Source: Streptomyces megasporus | GTDB lineage: Bacteria; Actinomycetota; Actinomycetes; Streptomycetales; Streptomycetaceae | Length of the DNA: 64,000 bases | Direction: 5' to 3' | NCBI RefSeq assembly: GCF_000718985.1 | Contig: NZ_JODL01000013.1 | Span: 71,988-135,987 of the forward strand | Shown: positions 17,613 to 28,158 of the stretch, in pieces | Position numbering within the stretch: position 1 is the first letter of the stretch | Layout of the letters: each line of letters begins with the position of its first letter | Notes under the pieces: generated by a model | Told to the model about the DNA's origin: nothing | Database searches by the model: none | The model's input: only the letters and a program-made list of their open reading frames with translations | Program-made: the position numbers and the translations under genes

Positions 17613-19739
17613 ATGACCGACGGTGACGTGATGGGCGGGACGGAACCGCTGGACGCGATGTTCCTGGAGACGGTGCGCGGCACGGGCGCGTCCATGGGCG
17701 CGCTGTACCTGCTCGGCCCGGACGATCGGATGCTGCGTCTGGCGATCCTGTCCGGGGTGCCCGCCGAGTTCGTCGCGCCGTGGAAGGTGGTCGCGCCGGG
17801 CGCGCCGATCCCGGTGGCCGACGCGGTGCGCGAGGACCGTCTGGTGTGGGTGGGCGGACCGGAGGACATGACCCGCGACTACCCGCGCGCGGCCGTGGCC
17901 GTGCCCTACCGTTTCGCGCTGGCTGCCGCGCCGGTCGCCACCACCCGCCCCTGGGGCGCGCTGCTGTTGCTGTGGCCCGGCACCCATCCGCCGAACATCA
18001 CCCCGAGGCAGCGGGACCACATCGTCTCCCGCTGCCGACACCTGGCCCACCTGCTGGAGGACGCCGCCCACGAGGGCCGGCCCGCCACACCGCCCGACCG
18101 GCCGCGCGAACTGGTCGTCGAGGCCGGCTCCTCCGCCAAGCCGCAGTCGGCGTCGGCCGCGGTGGACTTCGCCGAACGCCTGCCCGGCGGCTGTGTCGCC
18201 CTGGACCTGGAGGGCCGGGTCACCTTCGTCAGCGACGGCGCCGTCGACCTGTTGGGACGCTCCGCCGACCAACTGCTCGGCACGCGTCCCTGGCAGGCGT
18301 TGCCCTGGCTGGACGACCCGGTCTACGAGGACCGCTACCGCGCCGCGGTCGTCAGTCGCCAGCCCGTCTCCTACACCGTGTGCCGTCCCCCCGACCGGTG
18401 GCTCGACTTCCGCCTCTACCCGGACGCCAGCGGCATCAGCGCGCGCATCACCCCCGCCGGCGTCGGTCCCCGGCCCTCGCGGGCGCCCGCCCCCGAAACG
18501 ACCGGCACCCCCACGCCGGCCCGGGCCGGACAGTTGTACCAGTTGATGCACCTGGCCGCCGCCCTGACCGAGACCGTCGGGGTCCGGGACGTGGCCGATC
18601 TGGTGGCCGACCAGATCATGCCCGCCTTCGGCGCAGAGGGGCTGGTCCTGTACGTCGCGGACGCCAACCGGCTGCGCGTCATCGGTCACCGCGGCTACGA
18701 CCGCGCGGTGCTCGAACGGCTCGAGGGCACACCGGTGGACACCTCCGCCATCCCGGACACCCAGGTCTTCAGGAGCGGCACGCCCGCCTTCTTCTCCTCG
18801 CCCGAGGAGTTGGAACACGACTATCCCGGCGTACCGCAGGCGACCGGCAAACGGGCATGGGCGTTCCTGCCGTTGATGATCTCCGGGCAGCCCGTGGGCT
18901 GCTGCGTCCTGTCCTACGACCGCCCCCACACCTTCACCGCCCAGGAACGCGCCGTGCTGACCTCCCTGGCCGGGCTCATCGCCCACGCCCTGGACCGGGC
19001 GCGGCTGTACGACGCCAAACACCAACTCGCCCAGGGCCTCCAACAGGCCCTGTTGCCCCACACCCTCCCCGTCGTCCCGGGGCTGCGGGTCGCCGCCCGC
19101 TACCTGCCCGCCACCCGAGGCATGGACATCGGCGGAGACTTCTACGACCTCGTCCGCCTCACCAGCACCACAGCCGCCGCCGTCATCGGCGACGTCCAGG
19201 GCCACACCGTCGCCGCGGCGGCCCTCATGGGGCAGGTCCGCACCGCCATCCACGCCCACGCCACCGTCGGAGTGCCCCCCGATCTGGTCCTCTCCCGCAC
19301 CAACCGGCTCCTGGCCGACCTCGATCCGGGGCTGTTCACCAGTTGCCTCTACGCCCACCTGGACCTCGCCCGCCACCGTGTGAGCATCTCCAGCGCGGGC
19401 CACCCGCCCCCGCTCCTGCGCCGACCCGACGGTCGCACCCGGCTCCTCGACGTCCCGCCCGGACTGCTCCTGGGCATCGACCCCGACGCCACCTACCCGG
19501 TCGTCGACGCCGCCCTGCCTCCGGAGGCGACCCTCGTGCTCTACACCGACGGCCTGGTCGAGACACCGGACACCGACATGGAGCAGGGCGCCTGCGACCT
19601 CGCCCGCCACCTCGACCTCGCCGCCGACAGGGATCCGGAACGTCTGCTGGACGCCGTCATCCACGACATCCGTCCGGCGCGGCAACGCACCGACGACATC
19701 GCCGTCCTGTTGCTCCAGGCCACGTCCCACCCCGAGTGA
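17613..19739 (+). CDS. GAF-PAS-GAF-PP2C (SpoIIE-type) serine/threonine phosphatase
   Basis: A 708-residue multidomain sensor phosphatase. Residues about 1-150 form a GAF-like domain, 185-285 a PAS domain (FVSDGAVDLLGRSADQLLG), about 305-465 a second GAF, and 485-705 the SpoIIE/PP2C catalytic domain. Metal-binding aspartates are visible in GMDIGGDFYDLV, VIGDVQGHT, VLYTDGLVE and QRTDDIAVLLL. In Streptomyces such proteins typically dephosphorylate anti-anti-sigma factors, releasing sigma factors of the SigB/SigF kind, in response to signals read by the GAF/PAS parts. No anti-sigma partner lies adjacent, so the target is not known. Confidence 0.9.
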   Translation: MTDGDVMGGTEPLDAMFLETVRGTGASMGALYLLGPDDRMLRLAILSGVPAEFVAPWKVVAPGAPIPVADAVREDRLVWVGGPEDMTRDYPRAAVAVPYRFALAAAPVATTRPWGALLLLWPGTHPPNITPRQRDHIVSRCRHLAHLLEDAAHEGRPATPPDRPRELVVEAGSSAKPQSASAAVDFAERLPGGCVALDLEGRVTFVSDGAVDLLGRSADQLLGTRPWQALPWLDDPVYEDRYRAAVVSRQPVSYTVCRPPDRWLDFRLYPDASGISARITPAGVGPRPSRAPAPETTGTPTPARAGQLYQLMHLAAALTETVGVRDVADLVADQIMPAFGAEGLVLYVADANRLRVIGHRGYDRAVLERLEGTPVDTSAIPDTQVFRSGTPAFFSSPEELEHDYPGVPQATGKRAWAFLPLMISGQPVGCCVLSYDRPHTFTAQERAVLTSLAGLIAHALDRARLYDAKHQLAQGLQQALLPHTLPVVPGLRVAARYLPATRGMDIGGDFYDLVRLTSTTAAAVIGDVQGHTVAAAALMGQVRTAIHAHATVGVPPDLVLSRTNRLLADLDPGLFTSCLYAHLDLARHRVSISSAGHPPPLLRRPDGRTRLLDVPPGLLLGIDPDATYPVVDAALPPEATLVLYTDGLVETPDTDMEQGACDLARHLDLAADRDPERLLDAVIHDIRPARQRTDDIAVLLLQATSHPE

Positions 19740-20237
19740 GCCCCGCCCGGTCCGCCTCCGCGCGCGCTTCCCGCGCGCAGCCTCGCCGGGGAACCGAACC
19801 GGGCTCCGTCGGAGCGATCGGAGCGGGCCGCCGGTGATCTCGACTACGCGTCCGAAGGCTTGACGTCGCAATTGCGACTTGTAAAGAAGTGGCTGCAAAC
19901 GGACAGTACGGACACGGCAAAAGGGGTGAAGCGGCCTAATGATTCATGGTCATCTTCTATTAATGGAGCAAAACGGAAGATAGTGCACCCTGTGGGCACC
20001 GGGCGACCGAGGGTAGTAGTTGGTCAGAGAAACTGTTAGCGTGTGAAAGGTTTGCGGGCTCAAAGAGCCTGCCTTTCTTGTGAACGTCCCCGACGCCGGC
20101 GATGAGGCCGTTGCTCCGGGGTTGGAGCCCACTCCCCGCCGTTCGCGGTGCGCGGGACGTGTCCGCAGGCTTCCTGGTCGACGCGCCGGGTGCCGCGACC
20201 GATGTCGGGCTCCGCGAGTCGTAAGGAGGTGTCGCGC
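19740..20237. other. Long intergenic region with a palindrome and a structured leader
   Basis: No gene is seen in these 498 bases. The left half is relatively AT-rich and holds the perfect palindrome GTCGCAATTGCGAC (19865-19878), probably an operator. At 20046-20076 there is a hairpin with an 8-base-pair main stem (GCGGGCTC with GAGCCTGC around AAA), extended by AAAG/CTTT and followed by TTCTTG. This may be an attenuator in the leader of the symporter gene 160 bases downstream. I could not match the leader to a known riboswitch class by eye. Confidence 0.5.
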
Positions 20238-21983
20238 GTGGACGGGGTGGAGACTGCCCAGTTCGGCGCTGTGGTGGTGATCGGGCTACTGGTCTTCTTC
20301 TACGGGGGGACCTTCCTGATCTCGACCCGTATCAGAGAGAAGAACGAGAACGCCGACGGGTACATGACCGGTGGAAACAACATCGGTTTCGGAATCTCCG
20401 CCGCGAGCATGACGGCGACGTGGATCTGGGCATCCTCGATGTACGCGTCCGCGACATCGGGCTACACCTACGGCATATCGGGCCCCATTCACTACGGGCT
20501 CTGGGGCGCCCTGATGATCCTCTTCATCTACCCCTTCGGCAAACGCATCCGCTCCGTCGCCCCGAAGGCGCACACGCTGGCCGAGGTCATGTACGCGCGG
20601 CACGGCCGCTCCAGCCAGTTGATGCTCGCCGGTTCCAACGTCGTCGGCAGCCTGATCAGCCTGATGTCGAACTTCATCGCCGGTGGCGTGCTGATCGCGA
20701 TGCTGTCGCCGTTCACCTTCACCCAGGGCGTCTTCGCCGTCGCCGCGGGCGTGTTGCTCTACACGCTGTGGTCCGGTTTCCGCGCCTCCGTGCTGACCGA
20801 CTTCGTACAGGTCGTCGCGATGCTCGGCGCGGTGGTCGTGATCGTCCCGTTCATCTTCTTCGCGGCCGACTTCCCGGCGGCGTTCGAGGCCGGAGCGGGG
20901 AACCTGACCCCGCAGCAGGGCGACTTCTTCTCCAGCGAGGCGTTCATGAACCAGGGCGCCCCCTACATCGCCGCGGTGCTCGCCTACGCCATCGGCAACC
21001 AGACCATCGCGCAGCGCCTGTTCGCCGTGCGACAGGACCTGATCAAGCCGACCTTCATCACCGCGACCGTCGGCTACGGCGCCATGGTCATCGGCGTCGG
21101 CATGCTCGGCGTGCTCGCCCTCTACCTGGGCTTCGAGCCGACCGGCGGCGACGTGAACAACCTCATCCCCGAGATGGCCGCCGACTACCTGCCGCCCGTG
21201 CTGCTGGCGGTGTTCTTCATCATGATCGTCGGCGCGCTGTCCTCCACCGCCGACTCCGACCTCGCGGCCCTCTCCTCGATCATGATGGCCGACGTCTACG
21301 GCCAGAACGTGGCAGGCAAGGAGAAGGCCAACCCCAAGACGATGCTGGTGGTCGGACGCGCCACGATGGTGGTAGCGACCGCGCTGGCGGTGGCCTTCGC
21401 CAGCCTCCAACTGAACATCCTCGACCTGCTGGTCTTCGTCGGCGCGCTGTGGGGCGCCCTCGTCTTCCCGGTGCTGGCCAGCTTCTACTGGGAGAAGGTC
21501 ACCAACAAGGCGTTCACCACCTCGGTGATCGCGGCGCTCGCGGTCTTCCTGCCGGTCCGCTTCGAGTGGATCTCCACGGACGGTGTCTTCGGCATCGTCG
21601 TGGACGTGCTGTCGATCGTCGGCATCGGCGTCGTCCTCGGCCTGATGGCGTTCGGCTTCTTCGGTCTCAGGGTGGCGAAGGTCGTCGGTGTGTTGGCGGC
21701 GGTGATCTCCGCGCCGTTCGCCATCGGCTCCCTGCACGAGTACGCGACGCTGTGCGGTTCCCTCGTCGCCTACTCCGTGAGCACCGTCATCTGCTGGGCG
21801 ATGTCCGCGCGGCAGAACGAACGCTTCGACTTCGCCGTCATCGCCCGGCGCACCGGTGACTTCGACGACGGCTCCGCCGCGCGGGCATCCGCCGAGGTCG
21901 GTGGCGCCGTCGGCGCGGTCGGCGTTCCGAAGCAGGCGGGGAGCACCGACGGCGACCCCAGGCCCGCCACACGCACCAAGTGA
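20238..21983 (+). CDS. Sodium:solute symporter (SSS family)
   Basis: A 581-residue membrane protein. The GTG at 20238 was chosen for the near-perfect AAGGAGGT seven bases upstream; the open frame reaching further left lacks such a site. About thirteen hydrophobic helices are visible. MTGGNNIGFGISAASMTATWIWASS is the first-helix region of SSS transporters, and the helix ending LSSTADSDLAALSSIMMADVYG matches the family sodium site. The sequence resembles the urea/polyol-type branch, but the substrate cannot be fixed. The C-terminal 45 residues are hydrophilic. It is followed 16 bases later by a 43-residue membrane peptide, a common partner in actinomycetes. Confidence 0.88.
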   Translation: MDGVETAQFGAVVVIGLLVFFYGGTFLISTRIREKNENADGYMTGGNNIGFGISAASMTATWIWASSMYASATSGYTYGISGPIHYGLWGALMILFIYPFGKRIRSVAPKAHTLAEVMYARHGRSSQLMLAGSNVVGSLISLMSNFIAGGVLIAMLSPFTFTQGVFAVAAGVLLYTLWSGFRASVLTDFVQVVAMLGAVVVIVPFIFFAADFPAAFEAGAGNLTPQQGDFFSSEAFMNQGAPYIAAVLAYAIGNQTIAQRLFAVRQDLIKPTFITATVGYGAMVIGVGMLGVLALYLGFEPTGGDVNNLIPEMAADYLPPVLLAVFFIMIVGALSSTADSDLAALSSIMMADVYGQNVAGKEKANPKTMLVVGRATMVVATALAVAFASLQLNILDLLVFVGALWGALVFPVLASFYWEKVTNKAFTTSVIAALAVFLPVRFEWISTDGVFGIVVDVLSIVGIGVVLGLMAFGFFGLRVAKVVGVLAAVISAPFAIGSLHEYATLCGSLVAYSVSTVICWAMSARQNERFDFAVIARRTGDFDDGSAARASAEVGGAVGAVGVPKQAGSTDGDPRPATRTK

Positions 21984-21999
21984 GGAAGCAGGAGGAACA

Positions 22000-22131
22000 G
22001 TGAGCACCCTCGCCCTGAGCGCGTACGTCCTGATGTGGCCCGCCGTCGTGGCCGTCGTCCTGTTCGTGATCAGCCGCGCGTTCTTCCGTGAGTGGGCCGA
22101 GGCCCGCCGCAACGGACGGCGCATGATCTGA
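22000..22131 (+). CDS. Small single-span membrane protein, putative transporter small subunit
   Basis: A 43-residue peptide from GTG 22000 with GGAGGA four bases upstream. It has one hydrophobic helix (LSAYVLMWPAVVAVVLFVISRAFF) and a basic tail (EARRNGRR). It lies 16 bases after the symporter and shares its strand, so it is almost certainly cotranscribed and may stabilise or regulate that transporter. Such small partners are often missed in annotation. Confidence 0.75.
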   Translation: MSTLALSAYVLMWPAVVAVVLFVISRAFFREWAEARRNGRRMI

Positions 22132-22141
22132 GCCCGGTGCC

Positions 22142-22169
22142 GCGGGCCGGCCGCAGCGGGCCGGCCCGC
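22142..22169. terminator. Hairpin terminator after the symporter operon
   Basis: A 10-base-pair GC stem (22142-22151 with 22160-22169) with an 8-base loop, ten bases after the small membrane protein stop. The rest of the 439-base gap to the next gene (22132-22570) shows no gene or other clear signal. Confidence 0.65.
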
Positions 22170-22570
22170 ACCGGACATCCGCTCGCGCCCCGCACCGGTC
22201 CGGTGGTTCGACACCCGCCACCGAGTCCGTACGGCGGGGCGCCGCGCTCCCGTTCGCCACGGCCTTCGCGGTGACGGACGAACACCGCCGCCGGTGGCCG
22301 GCGCTCTCGGCCACCGGCGGCCCTCGGTCGCGCGGCGGCACGGTGGCTCTGCGGCCCGGAACCCGGCCGGCCGCGTGAACCGTCCTCCCCGCCGGCCCCG
22401 GAAACCCTCGCACGGCGCCGCTCCGACCCCGGGCGGCGAGACGGTCGGCCTCGATCGCACCGGCCGCCCCGGTGGGGTGTAAGGACCGTCACACCGCGTA
22501 CACAACGGCGGAGCGCCCCCCGCCGGCGGTGAAGAATCGGCAGGGAACGAAGACGAGGAAAGAAGGGGTC

Positions 22571-23977
<1,407 letters not shown>

Positions 23978-24119
23978 CGGGAGCCCACGGCGGCCGGCCC
24001 TTCTCGGGCTACGGCCCCACGCCCCTGGGCCCGTGCTCCCGAGGACCGAAAATTCCGACACTCACGGGCCGGATCACCGTATGGTCGTCCGAACTCGTGG
24101 AGGACGGGAGGGGGAGACG

Positions 24120-24590
24120 GTGAAACTTGCCGAGGCACTGGCAGAGCGCGCGGAAGCGACGCGCCGTGTGGAACAGTTGCGATCCCGCATCGTCGGCAAC
24201 GCGCGGCACCAGGAGGGGGAGACGCCCGCCGAGGACGCGGCCCGGTTGTTGGCCGAGGTCGGTGAGGTGCTGGACACCCTGGAAACGCTGATCCGACGGA
24301 TCAACCGGACCAACGCCGCGGTGAGGTTGGGCTCGGACGGCACGCTCACCGACGCGCTCGCGCGCCGGGATGTCCTGCGGCTGCGTCACGCGGTGGTCAC
24401 CGCGGCGGCGGATGCGGCAGCGGGGACGGGCGAGCGGGGGTACGGTCGGCAGCTCCGCTCCGAGCTGGTGATGCTCTCCGCGCTTCCGGTCGCGGACCTA
24501 CGGAGACAGGCGGACGTGCTCGCACGGGAGATCCGTGAGATCGATGTGCGGATCCAACGTGCGAACTGGGAGGTCGGCCTGCTGGACTGA
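24120..24590 (+). CDS. DIP1984 family protein (uncharacterised, helical)
   Basis: A 156-residue protein from a GTG at 24120, preceded by GGGGAGA. It is rich in Arg, Glu and Ala and should form long coiled helices: KLAEALAERAEATRRVEQLRSRI at the start and DLRRQADVLAREIREIDVRIQRANWEVGLLD at the end. This pattern is that of the DIP1984/septicolysin-like family, whose cellular role is not known. It is a single gene. Confidence 0.75.
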   Translation: MKLAEALAERAEATRRVEQLRSRIVGNARHQEGETPAEDAARLLAEVGEVLDTLETLIRRINRTNAAVRLGSDGTLTDALARRDVLRLRHAVVTAAADAAAGTGERGYGRQLRSELVMLSALPVADLRRQADVLAREIREIDVRIQRANWEVGLLD

Positions 24591-25082
24591 GCGGTCCCGA
24601 CAACCGGGGCGACCGGGGGCGATGTGGAGCGGGTAGCCGTTCCGGAGGCGTGCACACACCGAGGACTGGCGGTCTTCCAGTCCACTCCTGGCGCGTGAGG
24701 AGCAACGCGGGGGTTCGACTCCCCCCATGACAGCGCAGCTCAGCACCGCGCACAGGTGACGGTGTACATCACACGGCACATCACCACGTGCAGATCCGGG
24801 GCGGTGAGGGTGGGTTCGGGGTTCCCACATCGCAGTAGGACCGAGGTCGGACCACATGAGGCAATGCCTTCCGGCGGGCGCCGCCGACCGGAGGGGGGAG
24901 ACGCGGCCGGCTCCAAGGGGGCGAACAGGTCGTCCACGCGTGCATCGTCGGTGACGGTGGCACGTCCGTACCGGCAGGGGCGCTCCGCGAGGCGGGCTTT
25001 CCGCCACCCCGAGCCGCACATGATCCGCTGCGCTCCAAGGCCCGTTTTGGATCACGGCGGTGGGGATCAATAGGATCCGCCG
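24591..25082. other. Non-coding region with a tRNA-like set of stem-loops
   Basis: I see no gene in these 492 bases. Three successive stem-loops at 24663-24725 resemble the arms of a type II tRNA: a 7-base-pair stem (24663-24669/24677-24683) with a 7-base loop, a 5-base-pair variable-type arm (24685-24689/24698-24702) and a T-arm-like stem with TTCGACT loop (24709-24725). A matching acceptor strand is not found and the anticodon loop lacks U33, so this is at best a degenerate tRNA. Confidence 0.35.
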
Positions 25083-26345
25083 ATGATCAGAAAACGACGG
25101 TCGGCGACGGGCCTCGGCGCCCTGCTCGCCCTGCTCGCGGCCGGACTCGCGTTCCCGGCCGGGGCGGTCGCCGACGAGACCACCGCGGACGCGCCGAAGG
25201 TCAACCTGGTGCTCGACGTCAGCGGTTCGATGCGCGCGCGGGACATCGACGGGCAGTCGCGCATGGCCGCGGCCAAGCAGGCGTTCAACGAGGTGCTGGA
25301 CGCCACCCCCGAGGAGGTCCGGCTCGGCATCCGCACCCTCGGCGCCGACTACCCCGGCGACGACCGCAGGACGGGCTGCAAGGACACCGCGCAGCTATAC
25401 CCGGTCGGCCCGCTGGACCGCACCGAGGCCAAGGCGGCGGTGGCCACGCTGACGCCGACCGGCTGGACACCGATCGGGCCGGCCCTGTTGGAGGCGGCCG
25501 ACGACCTCGACGGCGGCACCGGCTCCAAGCGGATCGTGTTGATCAGCGACGGCGAGGACACCTGCGCCCCGCTCGACCCGTGCGAGGTGGCTCGGGAGAT
25601 CGCGGCCAAGGGCATCGGCCTGACCATCGACACCCTCGGTCTGGTGCCGAACACGAAGCTGCGGCAGCAGCTCAGTTGCATCGCCGAGGCCACCGGCGGC
25701 ACCTACACCTCGGTGGAGCACACCGACGAACTCGCCGAGAAAGTCAACCAGTTGGTGGAACGGGCGGCCAACCCGGTGGTGACGCCGGTGGCCGTGGAGG
25801 GCGCGGCGCGGTGTGCCAAGGCGCCGACCCTGAAGTCCGGCCTGTACACCGACCGCCAGGAGTTCGGCCAGGAACGCTGGTACCGAGTGGACGTGGCGCC
25901 CGGCCAGGAGCTGCGCGCCTCGGTGAGCGTGGCGGCGGACCGGGCGGTGAACCCGGACTACGGGGTGCTGCTGCGCGCGGTCACGGAGCACGGTCGGGAG
26001 ATCGTGCGCGGTGAGGCGGCGGGCAACGGCCGTACGGACGTGATCTCCACGGGCCTGCGCTACCCGAGGCCGGACAGCGACGACGACGAGGCTCCGGCGG
26101 AGACGGTGTGCCTGCGGGTGACGAACTCCTTCTCGGCGGCCTCCGGCGTGAAGACCACGCCCGGCATGCCGCTGGAGCTGACCGTGGACGTGGTCGAGGG
26201 TCCGTCGCAGGCCGACGACGTGGCCTCCTTCGGGCTCGGCCGCGGCTGGTGGCTGCTCGGTGTCCTGGTACTGACCGGCTTCCTCGCGGGCATGGTGTGG
26301 GGTTGGCTGTCGCGTTGGCGTGTCGCGGTGTGGAGGACCAACTGA
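25083..26345 (+). CDS. Membrane-anchored von Willebrand factor A domain protein
   Basis: A 420-residue secreted, membrane-tethered protein. A signal peptide ends near AGAVADE. The VWA domain (about 35-225) begins VNLVLDVSGSMRARD, with the DxSxS metal-ion site; further metal-site residues are in TPIGPALL and ISDGEDTCAP. A beta-rich region follows (about 240-390), then a C-terminal transmembrane helix (WWLLGVLVLTGFLAGMVWGW) and a short basic tail. Four Cys in the VWA part probably pair outside the cell. It overlaps the next gene by one base; the two likely form a surface adhesion or assembly unit. The binding partner is unknown. Confidence 0.85.
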   Translation: MIRKRRSATGLGALLALLAAGLAFPAGAVADETTADAPKVNLVLDVSGSMRARDIDGQSRMAAAKQAFNEVLDATPEEVRLGIRTLGADYPGDDRRTGCKDTAQLYPVGPLDRTEAKAAVATLTPTGWTPIGPALLEAADDLDGGTGSKRIVLISDGEDTCAPLDPCEVAREIAAKGIGLTIDTLGLVPNTKLRQQLSCIAEATGGTYTSVEHTDELAEKVNQLVERAANPVVTPVAVEGAARCAKAPTLKSGLYTDRQEFGQERWYRVDVAPGQELRASVSVAADRAVNPDYGVLLRAVTEHGREIVRGEAAGNGRTDVISTGLRYPRPDSDDDEAPAETVCLRVTNSFSAASGVKTTPGMPLELTVDVVEGPSQADDVASFGLGRGWWLLGVLVLTGFLAGMVWGWLSRWRVAVWRTN

Positions 26346-27148
26346 TGTGGATCACACGTGTGGTGAGCGTCGCGCTGCTGACGCTGGGCCTTGCGGCGGG
26401 GCCCGCCGCAGCCGACTCGACGCCGTCCGCGAGTCCGTCCGAGGACGGCGCGGCGCCCACGTCGGCGGGCACGTCGTTCCGTACGGCGGCGGAGATCGAC
26501 CAGGGGCGAACGGCGACGGCGAGCGCCTCGGCCGGTGACTACCTGTACTGGTCGTTCCCGGCCGACACGGGCCAACGTCCCACGGTGAGGGCGACGGTGA
26601 GGCTCCCCGAGGCACACGCGGCGCAGACCTGGCAGATCGACGTCTACGACGGTTTGAGGCGTCGTCAGGCCTGCCAGTACGGCGCGCAGACCCGCACGGC
26701 CGCCGCGGGCACCGCGTCGGTGGAGTTGGCATGCGTGCTGCGCACGGTGCGGTCCTGGTCGGAGCCGTGGGCCAACGACCCGCTGCCGGGCACGTACTAC
26801 CTCCGGCTGACGGCGGTGGGCGTACGGACGGCCGACCTCGGGCAGCCGGTGACGGCCGAGGTGCGGGTGGAATCCAAGGAGATCGGCGGATCGGCGGCCG
26901 TGGACGGCCGGCTGGCCAAGCCGCTGGTACCGGGCATCGCGGTGACGTCGCAGCGGGACGAGGACACGTCCGAGACATCGGCCGTGCTGTCGGGCATCGA
27001 GCCGGACGACGGCTGGTCGTCGGGCTGGTGGTCCGACCGCTGGGTGTGGACGGCATCCGGCGCGGTGCTGGCGGCGCTCGCGGGCATCGGGGGGTACGCG
27101 CTGACGCGGGGCTCGGGGCGCCCGCCGCGCGTGCCGCCGAACGCCTGA
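26345..27148 (+). CDS. Exported single-span membrane protein, partner of the VWA protein
   Basis: A 267-residue protein starting at ATG 26345, overlapping the stop of the VWA gene by one base. It has a signal peptide (WITRVVSVALLTLGLAAGPAAADS), a Ser/Ala-rich spacer, a beta-sandwich-like domain of about 150 residues with DYLYWSFPADTGQRPTVRATV (reminiscent of the beta domains in the VWA partner), two Cys (RRQACQYG and VELACVL), and a C-terminal transmembrane helix (WTASGAVLAALAGIGGYAL) with a basic tail. No named family is recognised. Topology mirrors that of its neighbour, supporting a complex on the outer membrane face. Confidence 0.75.
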   Translation: MWITRVVSVALLTLGLAAGPAAADSTPSASPSEDGAAPTSAGTSFRTAAEIDQGRTATASASAGDYLYWSFPADTGQRPTVRATVRLPEAHAAQTWQIDVYDGLRRRQACQYGAQTRTAAAGTASVELACVLRTVRSWSEPWANDPLPGTYYLRLTAVGVRTADLGQPVTAEVRVESKEIGGSAAVDGRLAKPLVPGIAVTSQRDEDTSETSAVLSGIEPDDGWSSGWWSDRWVWTASGAVLAALAGIGGYALTRGSGRPPRVPPNA

Positions 27149-27155
27149 GTCACCC

Positions 27156-27188
27156 GGGGCCCGCCGCTCACCTCACACGGCGGGCCCC
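27156..27188. terminator. Intrinsic terminator after the VWA operon
   Basis: An 11-base-pair stem (27156-27166 with 27178-27188) with an 11-base loop, followed by TT. It starts seven bases after the stop codon. Confidence 0.75.
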
Positions 27189-27265
27189 TTCCACTTCCCG
27201 ACGGCCTTCGGCGCCGCGACGGCACCGCGAGCCCGGTCGCTTCCCCGGGCGGTACACGGGCGACC

Positions 27266-27271
27266 TATAGT
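27266..27271 (+). promoter_or_regulatory. -10 element of a probably leaderless methyltransferase transcript
   Basis: TATAGT ends only 7 bases before the ATG at 27279, so transcription should start at or next to the start codon. No Shine-Dalgarno site precedes the ATG, consistent with leaderless translation. The -35 region is weak. Confidence 0.6.
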
Positions 27272-27278
27272 GGGCCCC

Positions 27279-27884
27279 ATGAGCCGTTGGAGGGAGCTGA
27301 CCGGGGAGTCGTCCGGAGAGGACTACGCCGCACGGTTCGCGGCCCTGGCCCGGAGCGGGAAGGACGTGCACGGCGAGGCACGGTTCTGCGCGGCGCTCGT
27401 GCCCGCCGGAGCGCGGGTGCTGGACGCCGGGTGCGGTACCGGACGGGTCATGATCCGGCTCGCGGAGCTCGGATACGACTGCGTCGGGGTGGATCTCGAC
27501 GCGTCGATGCTGGCGGTGGCGCGGAAGCAGGCACCGGAGCTGCCCTGGTTCCGGGTCGATCTGGCCGAGTTCGAGCCGGACCTGCTCGGCATCGCGGCGG
27601 ACTTCGATCTCGTGGTCGCCGCGGGCAACGTCTTCCCGTTGCTCGCCGCCGGCACCGAGGCCACGGTGGCCAAGCGGTTGGCCGCGGCCCTGCGTCCGGG
27701 CGGGCTGCTCGTCGCCGGCTTCGGCCTGGACGAAGCCCACCTGCCCGTGCCGCCCGGCATCACGCTGTCGGAGTACGACGACCACTGCGCCGCGGCCGGC
27801 CTCACCCTCGTCGACCGCTTCGCCGGCTGGGACGGCGACCCTTACGACGGCGGCGGCTATGCCGTCAGCGTCCACCGCCGGTGA
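27279..27884 (+). CDS. Class I SAM-dependent methyltransferase
   Basis: A 201-residue enzyme. The ATG at 27279 is preferred over the in-frame GTG at 27270 because the latter lies within the -10 element. The SAM site is VLDAGCGTGRVMIRLAE, the acidic ribose-binding residue is in CVGVDLDASML, and FDLVVAAGNVFPLL is motif IV. Small size and no extra domain suggest a small-molecule substrate, which cannot be named. It is a single gene. Confidence 0.8.
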   Translation: MSRWRELTGESSGEDYAARFAALARSGKDVHGEARFCAALVPAGARVLDAGCGTGRVMIRLAELGYDCVGVDLDASMLAVARKQAPELPWFRVDLAEFEPDLLGIAADFDLVVAAGNVFPLLAAGTEATVAKRLAAALRPGGLLVAGFGLDEAHLPVPPGITLSEYDDHCAAAGLTLVDRFAGWDGDPYDGGGYAVSVHRR

Positions 27885-28158
27885 GGGACGCGCGGGACGT
27901 CTCGACCCTCCGCGTCCGCCGAACCGTCGGTCCCGTCGCGCCGGACCGCACCGCCGTGTCGCGGCCCGGCGCGGAGGCGGACGCCGCGGAAGGAGCGGAG
28001 GCACGGTCCGCCCGCCGGCCCGTGGCGCCCCGCACTGTTTCCCGGATCTCGTCGGAAAGCCCGTACCGATCGGCGATTTCGTCGATGTGGCGTGGCCCAT
28101 GAGCCGGGAAGCGTTCCGTCTCCGGCGCAGCGGGGGCCATCAGGACATGCGAATTCAT
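27865..28158 (-). CDS. Possible small protein, low confidence
   Basis: A 97-codon frame starting ATG 28158 and ending inside the 3' end of the convergent methyltransferase (20-base overlap). The N-terminal half (MNSHVLMAP to EIADRYGLSDEIRETVRG) has a plausible amphipathic helix, but the C-terminal half is low-complexity Ala/Arg/Ser typical of GC-driven frames. The upstream ribosome site (GGGACGG) is weak. It could be spurious; it is listed because the 500-base gap 27885-28406 has no better candidate. Confidence 0.3.
   Translation of the reverse strand: MNSHVLMAPAAPETERFPAHGPRHIDEIADRYGLSDEIRETVRGATGRRADRASAPSAASASAPGRDTAVRSGATGPTVRRTRRVETSRASLTGGGR

Noticed and set aside
17346..19898. An 850-codon minus-strand frame opposite the PP2C phosphatase
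   Set aside because: No domain and typical antisense composition; the plus strand has all metal-binding motifs of PP2C.
24740..25021. Small minus-strand frame in the non-coding region before the VWA gene
   Set aside because: No ribosome site, Arg/Pro/Ser-rich composition and no recognisable feature.
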